From: Castor canadensis
Taxonomy: Eukaryota; Chordata; Mammalia; Rodentia; Castoridae
DNA: 64,000 bases
Assembly: GCF_047511655.1 (NCBI RefSeq)
Contig: NC_133389.1
Location: 39,973,295-40,037,294 of the forward strand
Direction: 5' to 3'
The position numbers and the translations under genes are program-made. Each line of letters starts with the position of its first letter. Positions within the stretch are counted from its first letter, which is position 1. Below, piece after piece: positions 34,165 through 46,399 of the stretch. The notes beneath the pieces were generated by a model. That model was not told the DNA's origin, did no database searches, and saw only the letters and a program-made list of their open reading frames with translations.

Positions 34165-34380
34165 GCTATCATTTACTAATTATCTGCTATGGGCAAAGTG
34201 CTCTGTACCCGGTATTTTCATCTCTTTTTTGAAAGCAGCTTGGCAAGGTAGGTATAATCTATGTGTTCAGAGGAGGAAAAGGAGAACTGATGTGCAATTT
34301 GTTTAAAATTACACAGTTGGAAGTGGGCTAGCTGGGATGAGTCCATTAGATCATTTTCTAAGCCTGTTCTCTCTCCTCTA
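34165..34380 (-). repeat. MIR
   Basis: Antisense MIR order: 'attatctgctatgggcaaag', 'tctttttt', 'ggcaaggtaggtataatcta', 'aaaattacacagttggaagt'. Diverged. Confidence 0.6.
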
Positions 34381-34530
34381 CATGATTATCCTGTGTGAAA
34401 CCATTCTGCAACCTGTAAATGGTTTTATAAATATAGCAAGACTTTTACTAAAATAACCCCCCTTTCCCATATAAATTTATGTTTTGACTTGGGAAGCACA
34501 GTGGTTGTCAGTGGACTTTCTCCAGGATAA

Positions 34531-34628
34531 TTTTTTTGGGGGGATATCTGCTACTGAGGATTGAGCCCAAAGCTTTGCACGCATGCTAGGCAAGCGTTCT
34601 GTCACTACACCACTGCATCTCCAGCCTT
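34531..34628 (-). repeat. ID-type SINE
   Basis: T-run, 'ctactgaggattgagcccaa', 'atgctaggcaagcgttctgt', 'cactgcatctccagcc' is a reversed tRNA-derived SINE, more diverged than the others and closer to the classic BC1/ID type. Confidence 0.82.
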
Positions 34629-35646
34629 TCTGATAATCGAGAGGGTTCCAGGAGTAAAAGTCGATAGCTTTATAATCTGTACTGACAATTTCCCTGTCCG
34701 TAAATTGCCAAGGATAATTGAAAAACCCAAGAAACAAGAAACAAATTCACAGATGTTTCCCGCTTGCCATGCTTCTGGGGAAAGCTGTACCCCGCCTAAG
34801 GCCCGCTGTTCTCCTTCCCCATGAGGGTGTGGTGACCTGTCTGATGAGGCTCCTTAGCCTTCAGCATGAGAGCAGCTCCACCCACTATGTTTGCTGACTG
34901 CTGGGGGGGAAAAACCTGAGCCTTCATCAGCAGCATTCAGCATCTGCTCTCTAGCCCACAACAGGCCATAAAAAGCCATACTGTGACGTTCAGTATTTCC
35001 TTGAACTGACACCTCAGGCAGTGGGACTTGTCCTTCTACTATTCTGCCTTTATCCTGGATACAGCCGGGTCCCCGGGAGCTGTTTCATGCACAGCTTTGG
35101 TCCCTGGTAGACTGCTTTTTACCAAACTGCATCTTGGCGTTACATCATTGGGGTAGCTGGAAGCAGGCCTGTTATCTTCACTCTAAATGCTGTGAGATGC
35201 TGTCACCGTCAGGATCCCCACGCATTTGATTTCTACCTAGGAGGAGCCATACAGAAATTTCCCTCAGGCCTAAGGGTCTGGACTCCTGAGTAACTGATTT
35301 ATTTTCATCTGACAGACACTTGAAATTGAGTAAAGGTTTTATCCCTCTCCGTGCTGGCTTACTGGGAAGCTCAGGTAATTTTGTTCCCTTTAGTCCTAGG
35401 AGAGTCTGGCTTGATCTTTTCCTTCCTCCCTCCCTTCCTCTCTCCCTTTCTTCCCCTCTGCTCTGATTTCCTCACTCATCTATAATATGCTGCTTTAAGA
35501 AACTTCACAAATGGCTTCAGTTTACTTTTTTGAATTAAAGCAGGTTAGTTAAACTTAATGGATTCAAAATGCCTCTTTCTATAGGTCACCATCATGATGA
35601 CTTATGGATAAACATGTGTTTTAGAAGTAAAAAAGTTGCTTTTGAA

Positions 35647-35963
35647 GGCCAGGCATAGTGACTCATGCTACCAGCTACTCGGGAGGTAGAGATTGGGAGG
35701 ACAGTAGTTCAAGGCCAGCCTAGGCAAAAAGTTAACAAGACCGCATCTGAACTAACAAGCTGGGTGTGATGGGTATATCTGCAATCCCAGTTATTCAGGA
35801 GGCTATAGGTAGGAAGATTGCAATTTGAGACTAGCCTGGTCAAAAACTTAAGATTCCACCTGAAAAATAACTAAAGTAAAAATGGGCTGGAGGCATGGCT
35901 CAAGTAGTAGAACACCTGCCTAGCAAGTACAAGTTCAAACCCTTGTATTGTCAATAAAAAAAA
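35647..35963 (+). repeat. B1-B1-ID SINE trimer (complete)
   Basis: First B1 (GGCCAGGCATAGTGACTCAT to about 35755), second B1 (GCTGGGTGTGATGGGTATAT to about 35875) and ID (GGGCTGGAGGCATGGCTCAA to 'caaacccttgtattg'), with an A-rich tail. Reference copy for the trimer architecture. Confidence 0.88.
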
Positions 35964-35999
35964 TCCAAACTCCAAAATCATTGCTTTAAACTACTGTAT

Positions 36000-37465
36000 T
36001 TTACCCACAGATGGTGCTCAGCTTTTAAAAACAAAGAGGAGGACAAAGGAAAAACACTCCCTACACCCTAGTGTTTTGGGTATTTTTTTAGCTTAAATTT
36101 TTGTTTTGGATCTTTCTTTGGTAGTGTTAGCAACTTTCTTGGATATGTTTTCAATGTAAAGGAGGCTGTGTATGTATTTTCTCCCCGTGGGGGATACTTA
36201 GTGGTCTTGCTTGTTGGTGAGTCTCCACTTGAATAGAAAGCCATTTCAGTAATGCCCAGGAAGGAACAGCATTTCTGTGAAGCACAGCCAGCTCCTCTGG
36301 CTTCCAGGCACGGTTTCTGCAGAGGAGTAATATTAATGGGCAAACAACCAAAGACGGTGGCGGCAGGTGAGGCACCTGGATTCTGTGCCTCTGCTGTGCG
36401 GTGCTGCAGGCTTTGTACCATCCTCTCATGGCTTCTGCCTCATCCCCACTCTGTGGCCTTCAGCTTCCCACCTGGCCTCTCACCTAGCCTGTCCTACAAG
36501 GTGGTTCTAATCACTATATGAGGCTGTCCAGGGTGGCCATGCCTGGCCTAGTGATGTGATCTCCTCCAGACTATTTAAAAAACTGGAACGGGGATTTAAA
36601 AGACACAGGAGTAACTTGAAAATGTTTTAGAATGGTCACTGTTTGCATGCTCCCCCTTTCCTTCAGAAGGAAAGCTATGCGCCAGGCCGCAGTGAAGAGG
36701 CAAGGTGAGGGGAGTTAACCAGGGTGCAAACGCAGGTTTGGTAGGCATGACTGTGAAGGATCCCTTGTTCTATGTTTTCCAGAGCCTGCCATCAGTTCAG
36801 TGCTATGAAAACACCCACACTGGGCTTGGGGTGCTCTTCTACATAAATGCACCACTTTTTTCCTGCTTGGTGGCAAGCAGCACAGAGCACAGGCGCACAA
36901 GAAAACGACGGGAGAGTCATTCACAGCAGCATGGAAGGTCGCGTGGGGATCAGAACGTCATTCGCTTCCTGGCAGCCAGACCAGGTCATTTCCTAATTCT
37001 CTGATGAGGGCTCAGCTGTGCAGTGCAAGGTGCACTTGCTAAGTTGAAGGTAAGCTGGCAATTATGTCACAAAGTCGCATGTCCTGGAGATGTGGCACGC
37101 CTGCTCATCTCCACCATATTTTCAAAGACAGTTTACATCTGAGCCCTTTTAGATCTACCATAGGTACAACAAACACCATCATTCACTCTGTGCCTATCCC
37201 ATCTTTAGTTTTCAAAGTGAATGGCAAATTTTTTAAAAAGCGAAACAAAACAGAAAAGTTGGATGTTGTGGTGATGGCAGTTTTAGGTATGCATCTTGTC
37301 ATATTTCAAAACCATTCTTTCGGGAAAAAATGAAAATGTTCCAGGGTAAAATTGACATTTCCTTCTGTTTTTTTAAAGCTTAGGTGACTCAACATCATCT
37401 ATGTCTGCAGGACAGGGAGACCACCTGAGCTTATCCTGATGCAACTTAGTCTATAAGAAACTAAC
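36000..37465. other. Intergenic, GC-richer than surroundings, no supported gene
   Basis: Overlapping open frames on both strands (36068-36521, 36705-37004) reflect locally higher GC content. I see no start context, splice sites or family resemblance. Confidence 0.5.
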
Positions 37466-37472
37466 GTGTGCA

Positions 37473-37668
37473 CTAGGCTTGGTGGTTCACTTCACTTGGT
37501 GGTTCCCAGCCACTTGGCAGGCAGAGGTAGCCCAGCAAAGTTAGCAGGAGACCTCTGAAAAACAAATTAAAAGGAAAAGGATTGGAGACATGGCTGAAGT
37601 AGGAGAGCACTTGCCTAGCAAGCATGGGGCCCTGAGTTCAACCCCTAGTACTCCTCCCCGCCAGAACC
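37473..37668 (+). repeat. B1-ID SINE dimer with internal duplication
   Basis: Degenerate B1 half with an internal tandem copy of cttggtggttc (17-bp unit), an A-rich linker, then an ID half (GATTGGAGACATGGCTGAAG, GCACTTGCCTAGCAAGCATG, GAGTTCAACCCCTAGTACTC). Confidence 0.82.
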
Positions 37669-37913
37669 CTCAAATTAACATGCAAACTCAGTTTCTGTGA
37701 TATTTTTCTGAAAAAATCTTTCCTACTGATAAAAATTCATTAGCAGGAGATCAAAGTTCATGCATATAATCAATATACCAGATTGAAAGGAGTATCCTCA
37801 TGGTGAGCTGTGAATTTGGGTCAGAATAAAATTCTGAATGCATTTACGGGAAACCATCAGTTTCTAATTCCTAAAGGTTCATTTGGGCTGTCGGATTTGA
37901 CCAAAACCTTTTT

Positions 37914-38111
37914 ATTTTTGTTTTTTGGCAGTACTGGGGCTTGAACTCAGGGCCTTCACCTTGCGCCACTCCACCAGCCCTATTTTTGTGAAGGGTTTTT
38001 TGAGACAGGGTCTTGAAAACTATTTGCTTGGGCTGGCTTTGAACCACGATCCTCCTGATCTCTGCCTCCTGAATAGCTAGGATTACAGGTGTGAGCCACC
38101 TGTACCTGGCT
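37914..38111 (-). repeat. B1-ID SINE dimer with perfect target-site duplication
   Basis: Reversed ID ('cagtactggggcttgaactc') then reversed B1 ('tttgagacagggtcttgaaa', 'gaatagctaggattacaggt'). Flanked by a perfect 13-bp duplication ccaaaaccttttt at 37901-37913 and 38112-38124. The ID part has a short internal deletion. Confidence 0.93.
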
Positions 38112-38124
38112 CCAAAACCTTTTT

Positions 38125-40089
38125 AAGTGACTAAAGGAAACATGTTTTTAAAAAATTAAATTTTCTATAGTTAACCTTCAAGACCTACAGAAATGTCATA
38201 GTGTAATGACATTTGGTGCTTAGGAGGAAGTGTGTATTTAACTTTTTTATTGTCTGGAAAGGAGCACATTGAGGTACTGGTCTAGGTCCTACTGAAAAAT
38301 CATAAATTTAAAGGCACATTAATGTGTCATTACCCTTTAAAAACACATAATTTACATTCAGTCTTGATAAAAGAAGTTACAAAATACCAGAAAAAACCTG
38401 TTTAAGAAATTAAAACTTGGCAAGCTAAAAAGGTTTCACATTTTCTTTCAGTGGAGTGAGAGAAAAAGGCATTCAACAAATTAATTTCAGCTGGGCCTTG
38501 CATTCTGCTCACAGTACTAAGCCTGACAGAGGCCAGCAATGAGTATGCCTGTCCACACAGACAAGGGCTGGGTCAAAGCCCGGTGGGCTGGTGTTGGACA
38601 GACTCCCGATTCCAAATCCTAGAGCCACGTGAAGGTTTTCCAAGTACTGATGGACTTTTCTCTTTCAGCCATGCTTTCCCTCTGGGCACATCAAGCCACC
38701 ACTCTTGTAATAAATAGAGGACATCTTTTATGGGTTCAGCAAAACAGAAGCTGTTGGCCATGTAGGGTTGCTCTGATCCAACACTGGGGCTGTCTGGTAG
38801 CACTGCCTTAGTGCTGGAAACTGGGTCAGTAATGCTTAACAGTGATAGCAGGCTTCATGGTCATAGGACTTGTGTTCTCACAGTCAGAAGGAAGAATAAG
38901 AGGTCTCCATTTACTTGGGTGTGTTTAATTTCAGAGAACTGGCATTTTATAAACCAAATGGAGTGGAATTCCACTATTATTTATTTGTTGTTTCTGTACT
39001 CTTGAGTTTCCCATAGTATCAGTAGCAGCCCATTTAATTCTTAGATGATTTCACTTAATAAAATGGAACAAATGTTATTTCATCACATTTGAACCATTGG
39101 TGACAGGTTTACTTGCATCCATCAACGTACCTTTTAAGTAAAAGGAATCATATATACTTTTGACTAATTGTGCTGAAAGTCTAATTGTTAAGATCTAGTG
39201 ATTAAAGCCTCAATGTTGATGAGCTAAATGGGAAACACACATGTGCTCTGAGAGGAGATTTTACAGCCCAGGCATGGTTGGCAGACTGTCACTGATATAC
39301 CCGGGGGAGATATGCACATATACAGAAAAGAGTGGCAATGTGTTTGTCTCAGGTTATTTCCCTTAAGAGAAAAGTGCTGAAGGCAAGTGAATGCAAGACT
39401 TGCCAAAGGCCAGTACAGAACACGACTGGCCTCTAGGTGGTGCTTGAGAGCAGTTTACAGAAGGCTGACACCTTTCAGGGTGAAAAGGAAATGGCGGCAT
39501 CTCCATCACCTGCAGGCAGGTCTATAAGGGACAGTCACCCATTGGACAGTCTCCAATTTTAATGCATTTGTTTTTCACTCATTGCACTGCCTGTAAGTTC
39601 TGTATTCCACTTATGGCTTATGACCACAAATCATCACTGTTGAAACTCAACGAACAAGGGTGATAAAACACACTTATTCAAAGAGCTTGGCCAATCAGGT
39701 CGTCCTGCTACAAAGCTTTCCTTAGAAACATATGTCTGCTTCTCCCACAGTCTCCCATTTCCCCAGAACTGTCTTGTCCAGATGGAACAGGTTGGAGTTA
39801 GGGTTTTATTTGCTTGCAAGTGGAATTTCCCAAGGGGATGTTTTATTTTTATTATATTTTTTCGGTAAAGAATTTTTTAAAGCTATTACAACTGCTACAT
39901 TGATATCACATACAAATCTGTAATTTCTGTTAAAACATCAGTCATCAGTTGATACAAAGACAATCCCCTTTCCCTGTGCAAACTATACAAATGTGGGCAG
40001 ATGTGTGTATCCATATAAACTTCCTATTTACACACATGCTTGCAGAATAGGAAATCTTTAGCACAAAAATTTCAGAATCTAGAAACCCA
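38125..40089. other. 3' flank of MAPRE2, no repeats recognised
   Basis: Unique sequence that may include a distal extension of the MAPRE2 3'UTR (AATAAA in the transcript sense at 39842, 38980 and 38246). A CTCF-like motif lies at about 39432-39445. Short frames are not supported as genes. Confidence 0.5.
39842..39847 (-). terminator. Candidate MAPRE2 poly(A) signal (AATAAA), distal
   Basis: AATAAA on the minus strand about 3.26 kb after the stop codon, in an A/T-rich stretch with a second AATAAA about 35 bases further on. One of two main candidates for the end of the long 3'UTR. Confidence 0.35.
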
Positions 40090-40114
40090 GGAAGATTTTA
40101 ACATATGTTTTTTT

Positions 40115-40120
40115 TTTATT
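40115..40120 (-). terminator. Candidate MAPRE2 poly(A) signal (AATAAA), main
   Basis: AATAAA on the minus strand about 2.99 kb after the stop, inside an A-rich run. A T/G-containing stretch lies 20-50 bases further downstream on the transcript strand, as expected for a downstream element. Alternative proximal signal at 41647-41652. Confidence 0.35.
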
Positions 40121-42784
40121 AAATATGTAAAAAGATCAACGCAAGTCAAGTTATTCACATATTCAGAGACAAAAATCTATTCTACCATGCGACAATAGGT
40201 GGTAATGTAAAATGGATGGGATACATCTGAATAAGACTTTTTCATCTATTATGTCATTACTTATCTATATTTATAATTAACAATACATATGTTTACATTC
40301 CTTTCAGTTTACATTTAATATATAACAAAAGCTTTATGGTGTACTATTTAGTAAAAGTAATCAGAATGCATGTTAAACCTTAACGGAATAATGGGAGTAC
40401 TCACCAGGGAAGGGAGGAATTCTTGGTTCCCTTCTGGAGTTTACTTCTCTCAGGTCAACAGGGTTTTTGTCTTTTTTTTCCCCTGCTTTTCTACTTAAAA
40501 TGAACATGAACTTTCTCTTTGCCCCCTGCTTCGGTCATTTCCAATCTGAAAGTGGCAATGGAAGTGCTATAACCAGCCCACGGTGAGTGTGAGGGGAACT
40601 AGGAAAGAAATCCAACTTTCTGAGAGGGAGGAGCAGGGCACACACCCAGGGATGCTTCTCTGCCTGCCATGATGACACGTGACTGGGGGTGGGGTCAATA
40701 TGAGAGAATGATGGGGTCCCACCACCCATGGGCAATGAGTAGTGGGTGTGCAGAGGCACGGGTTGCAGCTCAAGAAGATGGACTCTGAAACATAGCTGTT
40801 AAGGATTCCCCAAAGCATCCATGATATCACCTGGGCGCACCACCTAAGATGTTTAAGATAGGGACAGGAAAAGGAAGTTACAGCTCTTCTTTACATGAAT
40901 AGAGTCTGTGCTAAGCCACTGGGAAGGAGAATGGAGTATGTTGGCTGGGAAGATCTCTTTGCAGGTGAGGAAATATGACCAACATGTCTACAGCTGAGAA
41001 ACCTGGGGAATTGAACAGGAATGACTCTTGTTGTTCCAGTAAGAGTCATCGGGAAGCCTCATGTGAGTGATACAGTGTCAAGTGGCTCAGGAGAAGACAC
41101 AATTCTAACTTCCTGGTATATCCACATGACAGGAGTGTGACACTGGGCATTACTTAGACGTCCAGGGCAGGTAAAGAATGGCCTAGGAACCACAGAATTA
41201 TCTGCAAGGAGCAATTTATCACACCTTTTACAAGAACTATTTTTAAAAAGAAAGTCAGTGAGTACAACAGGTTTAGGAGGGTGGCACACATTAAGCATGA
41301 CACTGTATAGCACAGCCACTACTTGTAACCAGGTTTGGGAGGACGTCACTGCTGGGAGCCAGGCTTTCCAGCCTCAGAGAAATAAGCTGCCACTGTAGTG
41401 CAGGGTGAGCAGGAGAGAGAAGAAAGGGAAACCAAACACCACGGAACATCTGTCCAGTTCTGCACAGTTGTAATAATCTCAAAAATACAAGCCATCTTTT
41501 CCACATATAACTGAATAAATACCACTTTGCTGCAAAAGGTTTTGGAAAGACTTCTTTTGGTGCAAAACTTCAATGCCAGAACTTAGAATCAGTGTTTCAT
41601 CAATTAATAACGAAATTTCAAAGCTCTATGATGCAAAATTCATAAATTTATTTTTAAGCTTTTCAGTTAAGTGGAAAGTGGGGTGGGCACATTTGTTGCT
41701 TGTTTTTGTTGCACCTGCTAAGTCAAATAACAAGTGAAAATAAACTAAAGTTGGAAACCAAGTGAAATGAAGATCCGAGAAGAGACACAGTCTGTTAAAA
41801 GGGGGTGGGGTGGGGTGGAGCAGAAAGGCAGAGATTTGGAAAGAGACTAAGAAAATGTGCAACTATTAGTTAAAAAAATAAGGAATGCTTTAAATTCATT
41901 AATGTTTTCTCTCTATATGAATTGCCATGGTTTAGCAAATGTCAATGACAAGGAGGGCCCTTGTGTTGAAGAGGGGAGATTCTTTATTCCAGAAGGTACT
42001 GGGAGTCATCGGCATTTCTGTGCTGTTACCCCAGTGTCAATGTGAGACTTACAGAAGCATGCTTCTCCCCTGGAATTATGCTCTTATTAACGAGGTCTTC
42101 ACTTCTATCCTTCCAGCCAGTGTGCAACACAGTGCAGAACTCTGGCACTCAGGCTGCACACTCTCAAGTTATCCTTCAGTAGGAATCCCCTAATGTGAAT
42201 GGCAAGAAATGGGTTGAAACCCACACAAGGAGGAAGAGGGATGAGGCAGGGGGACAGGTACCTACCAAGACCCCCTTTGGACTGCAGATAATTGAGTGAC
42301 AACATCTTGGGTTAGTGGCTGCCCACCGAAGAGGACCCTGAGAAAGAAAATAACATGAGAACTTATTATGGGGTGGGAGGCAGGGGCATGAGGAGAAGGG
42401 CAGAGCTGAGATGGTGTTTTCCTTGAGTCACTGTCTTTCAAAACTAACAACATACTGTGTGGTTGTCTAACATGCTGCTCCATAAGCACTGCTGGGCCCT
42501 GAAGTCCTAGTTTTGAGTCAAATTTTCCCTTTCATATCGTGAGTGGAGAGAGAAACTGACTCTGTTTCCCTCCATGACACAAGTCACTGTCATTATGGCT
42601 TTCATATCAAGTATCTGTTTCCCTTTGCTCCAATTGATTATTTGACCAAATTTATTATCAGAGGTTAGACTCGCAAACATCAAAGCACCACAAATGCATG
42701 TGACATCTAGTGACACTGAGTTGAGAAATGCCAATATAAATACCATGTATCAAATTACCATTGTTTCACACTAGGATAAAAAGG

Positions 42785-42809
42785 GGTGGTGGTGGTGGTG
42801 GTGGTGGTG
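42785..42809. repeat. (GGT)n / (ACC)n microsatellite in MAPRE2 3'UTR
   Basis: About eight perfect GGT triplets on the plus strand, so ACC/CCA repeats in the MAPRE2 transcript about 300 bases after the stop. Confidence 0.9.
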
Positions 42810-43107
42810 TTGGGGAGGGAAGAGCTGTTCTGGAAAGAAACGAGGGAAAGAGCAGAACCAATCTCAAGCCAAGTGGTGAAGTTGAAGGTATGTGACCCTA
42901 TGATCGCTCAGGTAGGCGACCAAAATGGTCGTTTGCTAATGCATCTTGGCAAAGTAAATGGGAACCAAGCACAGTGGCTGGCGTATGTAACAGTGTGTTG
43001 ATGGTAACGACAGGTTGGGAACAACTGGTTTGAAGCCACGCATGTTCCAATTTCCCAGAAGACAAGTTCCCACGCACAATGGAAGCATCAAGAGCTGCCG
43101 AGCCAGT

Positions 43108-43182
43108 TCAGTACTCCTCTTGCTGCTGGGGCTGTTGATCATGGACTTGCTCCTCTCCTTCCGGCTCTTCTGTGTGGCCCTC
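43108..43182 (-). CDS. MAPRE2: MAPRE2 terminal coding exon (C-terminal tail and stop)
   Basis: Last coding exon of the microtubule plus-end-binding protein EB2. On the minus strand an AG acceptor (bases 43183-43184) precedes 24 codons reading EGHTEEPEGEEQ then VHDQQPQQQEEY, followed by TGA at 43108-43110. The acidic, Gln-rich tail ending in EEY is the EB-family C-terminus; the EEY/F motif is known to bind CAP-Gly domains (CLIP-170, p150Glued). The exon enters in phase 0, exactly matching the end of the upstream exon at 51258. It would correspond to roughly residues 304-327 of the 327-residue family member. EB1 and EB3 tails differ (no DQQPQQQ run), so the EB2 assignment is firm. The coding part is 75 bp; the rest of the exon is 3'UTR running to lower coordinates. 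Confidence 0.95.
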   Translation of the reverse strand, partial: EGHTEEPEGEEQVHDQQPQQQEEY

Positions 43183-44564
43183 CTGTCAGGCAAGGGGGAA
43201 GTTTCAGCTGAAATAATTTACTACACATTAGGCCCATGGGGTCCCAGACCTAATCCCTACACAGCATGGAGTATCTCGTCTGAGGAGATGAACAGGTGTA
43301 GGCACAACTAACCACGCATAAATTGCCCAGCTCCCAGGGCCAACACTCCTGGAAGGGACACCTTCACATTCATTTGCTATCAAAGAATTATCATTCTGCA
43401 AAGCATGGTCATCAGAATTTAGGCACAAAACTTTTCTTCCAACTGTTCTGGAGGGAAATCTTAAGACATATTACACACTTTCCTACCCTCTGTAAAAGAG
43501 TAAATAAGCCAAACACATTGACTGCAGTGTTGTGGTAACCACAGATGAGCCAGCTGGGACATAAAACAAGGCCTCTGCATTGTGTTGGATGGGTGCCCCT
43601 ACACTAACAGCCCCCAGTGCGGTTCTTCTGATCCGTATTTCTTCTGCTGCTGTCATTTGCCTTGTTCTTGATGTCTGCAGATCCTTTTCTATAATCTGTT
43701 ACCAGTCTGGGATGGGCTTAAGATACCAGAGAAACAACTTGCTAGTTTCCAAGGGAAAGGAAAAGATAACAGCTACATTTTATGTGATGCCCTAGCAAGG
43801 AGGCCCTTCTCTGAACAGAGCTCAAAAACCGTGTCTCAAGGACTTTGGGACATTTGTTGAGGGTCCTTTGGCTCACTGTTTGCTTGTTGTCTATTCACTG
43901 ACTACAAATCAGAGAGCTATGGTATGCCTCTATTTGGTTCCAAATATCTGACTTGTCATTTGCTCAACCCAAAAAGCATGTTGTGAACACCAACTTAGAC
44001 AAAGCTACAAATTCTTTTTTTTTTTTTTGACCTATGAAGAATAATTATTTATTATCCAAGCAGAAGGAGTGAGGCTACTAGGCAGCAGCTAACTGCCTCC
44101 CCTCAATAATGGCACAGGGCTTTGGGAAGCAGTCTGGCCTGTATTTTGGGACATACAGAGGACTCAGGTCCTGTCACACTTGGCACACTGACTGACTCCT
44201 GGTCTGCCCAAACCCATCCCTTTCCTATCAGGCTCCTATTCTTTGTAGCCCAGGGCAAATCTGTCAAGATTCAATTCAGATACAGTAGGATCATCTCCCC
44301 AGCTCCCTGAGTCAGGCCCTTGCCTGTACCACTTTGTTCTTCTTGTGCTATAAAACTCTGACTTGGAAACTTGTCTTGAATCTTCTGGATTTACTTACTG
44401 GATCCTGAGGTTCCTGAAGGTGGGGGTAAGGCTTTAGTTAACTGTGTCCCATCTCATCTACTATAGCATTCTGTACATGTCATATTAAGAGCAAAAATCA
44501 CAGAGCATTCAAAAATGGGTGATGAAGACTATCAGCTAAGGTTGCACAATGAGTATTTTCAGAG

Positions 44565-44830
44565 AGTTAGTACAATGTCAAGGTTATAAACACAGATTCT
44601 CGAACTCATGTCCTAGCTTTGTTATTTATAAGCTATGAGACTTTGTGCATGTAAAGTAACTGCTCTATGCTTCATATTTTTTTTGTCTATAAAAAGTGAG
44701 AGGATAATAAGAGTGCCATGCAGCAGGGTTTTTAGTGATAAATAAATCCAATAGAGGATTTAATGAGTTAAACTGGTAAAGTGTTTGGCATACAGTAAAT
44801 ACTTAAGTGTGAGCTGTGACTATGATTACT
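44565..44830 (+). repeat. MIR
   Basis: 'ttataaacacagattctcga', 'tcctagctttgttatttata', 'gcttcatattttttttgtct', 'gtttggcatacagtaaatac'. Old core-SINE in the last MAPRE2 intron. Confidence 0.65.
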
Positions 44831-46381
44831 AGTGGAAGAACTCTGTAGAATATATTCTTGAAGTACAAATAATAATAATAATAAAGTAACCCTTTCTGTG
44901 ACAACTGATGGTAGAAAGTGAACCATTTGATTTGGGATCAAATCAAGCACTGTCCCTTACTGGCGTCTTTGTCAATGGGCACATTATTCGGTAAACATGA
45001 GCTCTCCTCATGTGCATGATCACATCCTGTCATTGACTCCTAAAACTGCTCTGCTTAGGCCCAATGTCTGGTTCTCTCTGACCACCACTTGCTGTCTTTC
45101 TGACCCTTGCACTCTCAATTCCTCAACTGCAGATGCTCTTTACTTCAGAGTCTCTGGACCTTGGGCACCTCTGTGGTTGTGCTCTTGGTGGCATCTTCTG
45201 CCAGCTGCTTTGCCCACCACTTGGCACTCGTGAGGGTGGCTCTCAGCTCAGGAAGTTAGCATCTCAGCTGACAGCGGCAATCTGATGGAGAATAGGAGGG
45301 CATTTCACGCTCGGGAAGCACAAGCCAGGAAATGGGCATAGGCCTCAGAGCAGGTGCTCTCCCCTTGTCTACAGGAATGAAGGAAACAACTACTTATGGG
45401 AGTTTCACAGGTGCCTGGGAGCTCCCAATATCTGTTCTGCCACAAGCTCCTCTTCATTAGGAAAACACTGCTCCTCCCTGAAGTCCTTCTTTCTGCCCTC
45501 ACCCCTATATTAATGGCTCCTCAAAGCTTTGCACTCCTTATTCCTGCCTGTGTTAGAGGGTGGGCTGAACACCCTGTGTGTGTTCCTACTGAGTTGGCTA
45601 TATATCTTCCTTTCTAGCCGGGCTCTGAGTCCCTCCAATAGGTTAGGGGTATTGTTTCATTCATCATCCTAACTCTTCAGTGTAGTGTGGTGTCTTTCAT
45701 ATTGTACTGCTCAAACCTCAGCTGGTCTGAAGTATGCTTTTGTTGCATAATTGTTTTTGTGCATGGTCGACTGCAGAAGTGAAAGTCTCAGAAATGAGGA
45801 TCTGTTTTACATTTTATGGAGAATCTCATCATAGTTGGGAGGTAACTGTGGGATAATTGACTTAACCCAGAATCGAAAGTTGGAAGACCTAGATTCAAGT
45901 AATTGTTGAGCCTGTAATAAGTACGGGACCAGGAACCCACTACATGAGGCCCCTCCTCAGGCCTCCCAAACACACTGAACAGGGCATGGGTTTGCTGCCC
46001 TCGTCTATGGCTCCGTGGTCTCCAGCAGGCCGAGGGCAGCAACCCACGCACACTGGGTTAAAGTCTAGTTGTTGGAAACTTCTCATGATGTCACACATTT
46101 GTAGGAACTGCAGACCTTAGAGCATGCTTCGTAGGCAATATCAACATAAAGAACAGATCTCCCAAGTTATCAACGGGGTGCTAATGCTTTGGGTGCAAGT
46201 TAAGACAGTAAGAAAGTCTGTAATTCTGAGGACATGTTACATATCACAGCCCAGAGCTACCAACCCTTACAATGTGATCACAGATTCCCAGAGAAAAAGG
46301 TATTTTTCTTTTGCCCTACATGAGAATGAAGAAATTAAACACATATAGAAGTAGGGATTGGTGCAATCCCTGCTTAATTGA

Positions 46382-46399
46382 GGCACTTAATTAAGTGCC
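46382..46399. other. Perfect 18-bp palindrome
   Basis: ggcacttaattaagtgcc reads identically on both strands. It places the TTAAGTG core, resembling NKX2-type homeodomain sites, in inverted overlapping orientation. Two 'tgcttaatt' direct repeats flank it (about 46371-46379 and 46403-46411). Confidence 0.9.

Larger units (their letters stand above)
40090..43107 (-). other. MAPRE2: MAPRE2 3' untranslated region (approximate extent)
   Basis: Sequence directly downstream of the MAPRE2 stop. It has no recognisable SINE or LINE for about 5 kb (38.1-43.1 kb), unlike everything further left, which fits a constrained 3'UTR. AATAAA hexamers in the transcript sense occur at 41647-41652, 40115-40120, 39842-39847, near 39805, 38980-38985 and 38246-38251. 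I favour an end near 40.09 or 39.82 kb because MAPRE2 mRNAs are known to be about 4 kb with a UTR near 3 kb, but the true cleavage site cannot be decided from sequence alone. A trinucleotide tract lies at about 42785-42809. Reading frames of 60-98 codons here are chance. Confidence 0.6.

Noticed and set aside
36068-36521. Overlapping frames of 89-117 codons on both strands
   Set aside because: Locally higher GC content produces long frames in several phases at once; no family resemblance.
42786-43001. Poly-valine-containing plus-strand frame
   Set aside because: Translation of the GGT microsatellite in the MAPRE2 3'UTR, antisense to the transcript.
42936-43311. Frames of 85 and 98 codons overlapping the MAPRE2 tail exon
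   Set aside because: They are out-of-frame and antisense shadows of the real 24-codon tail exon and its UTR.
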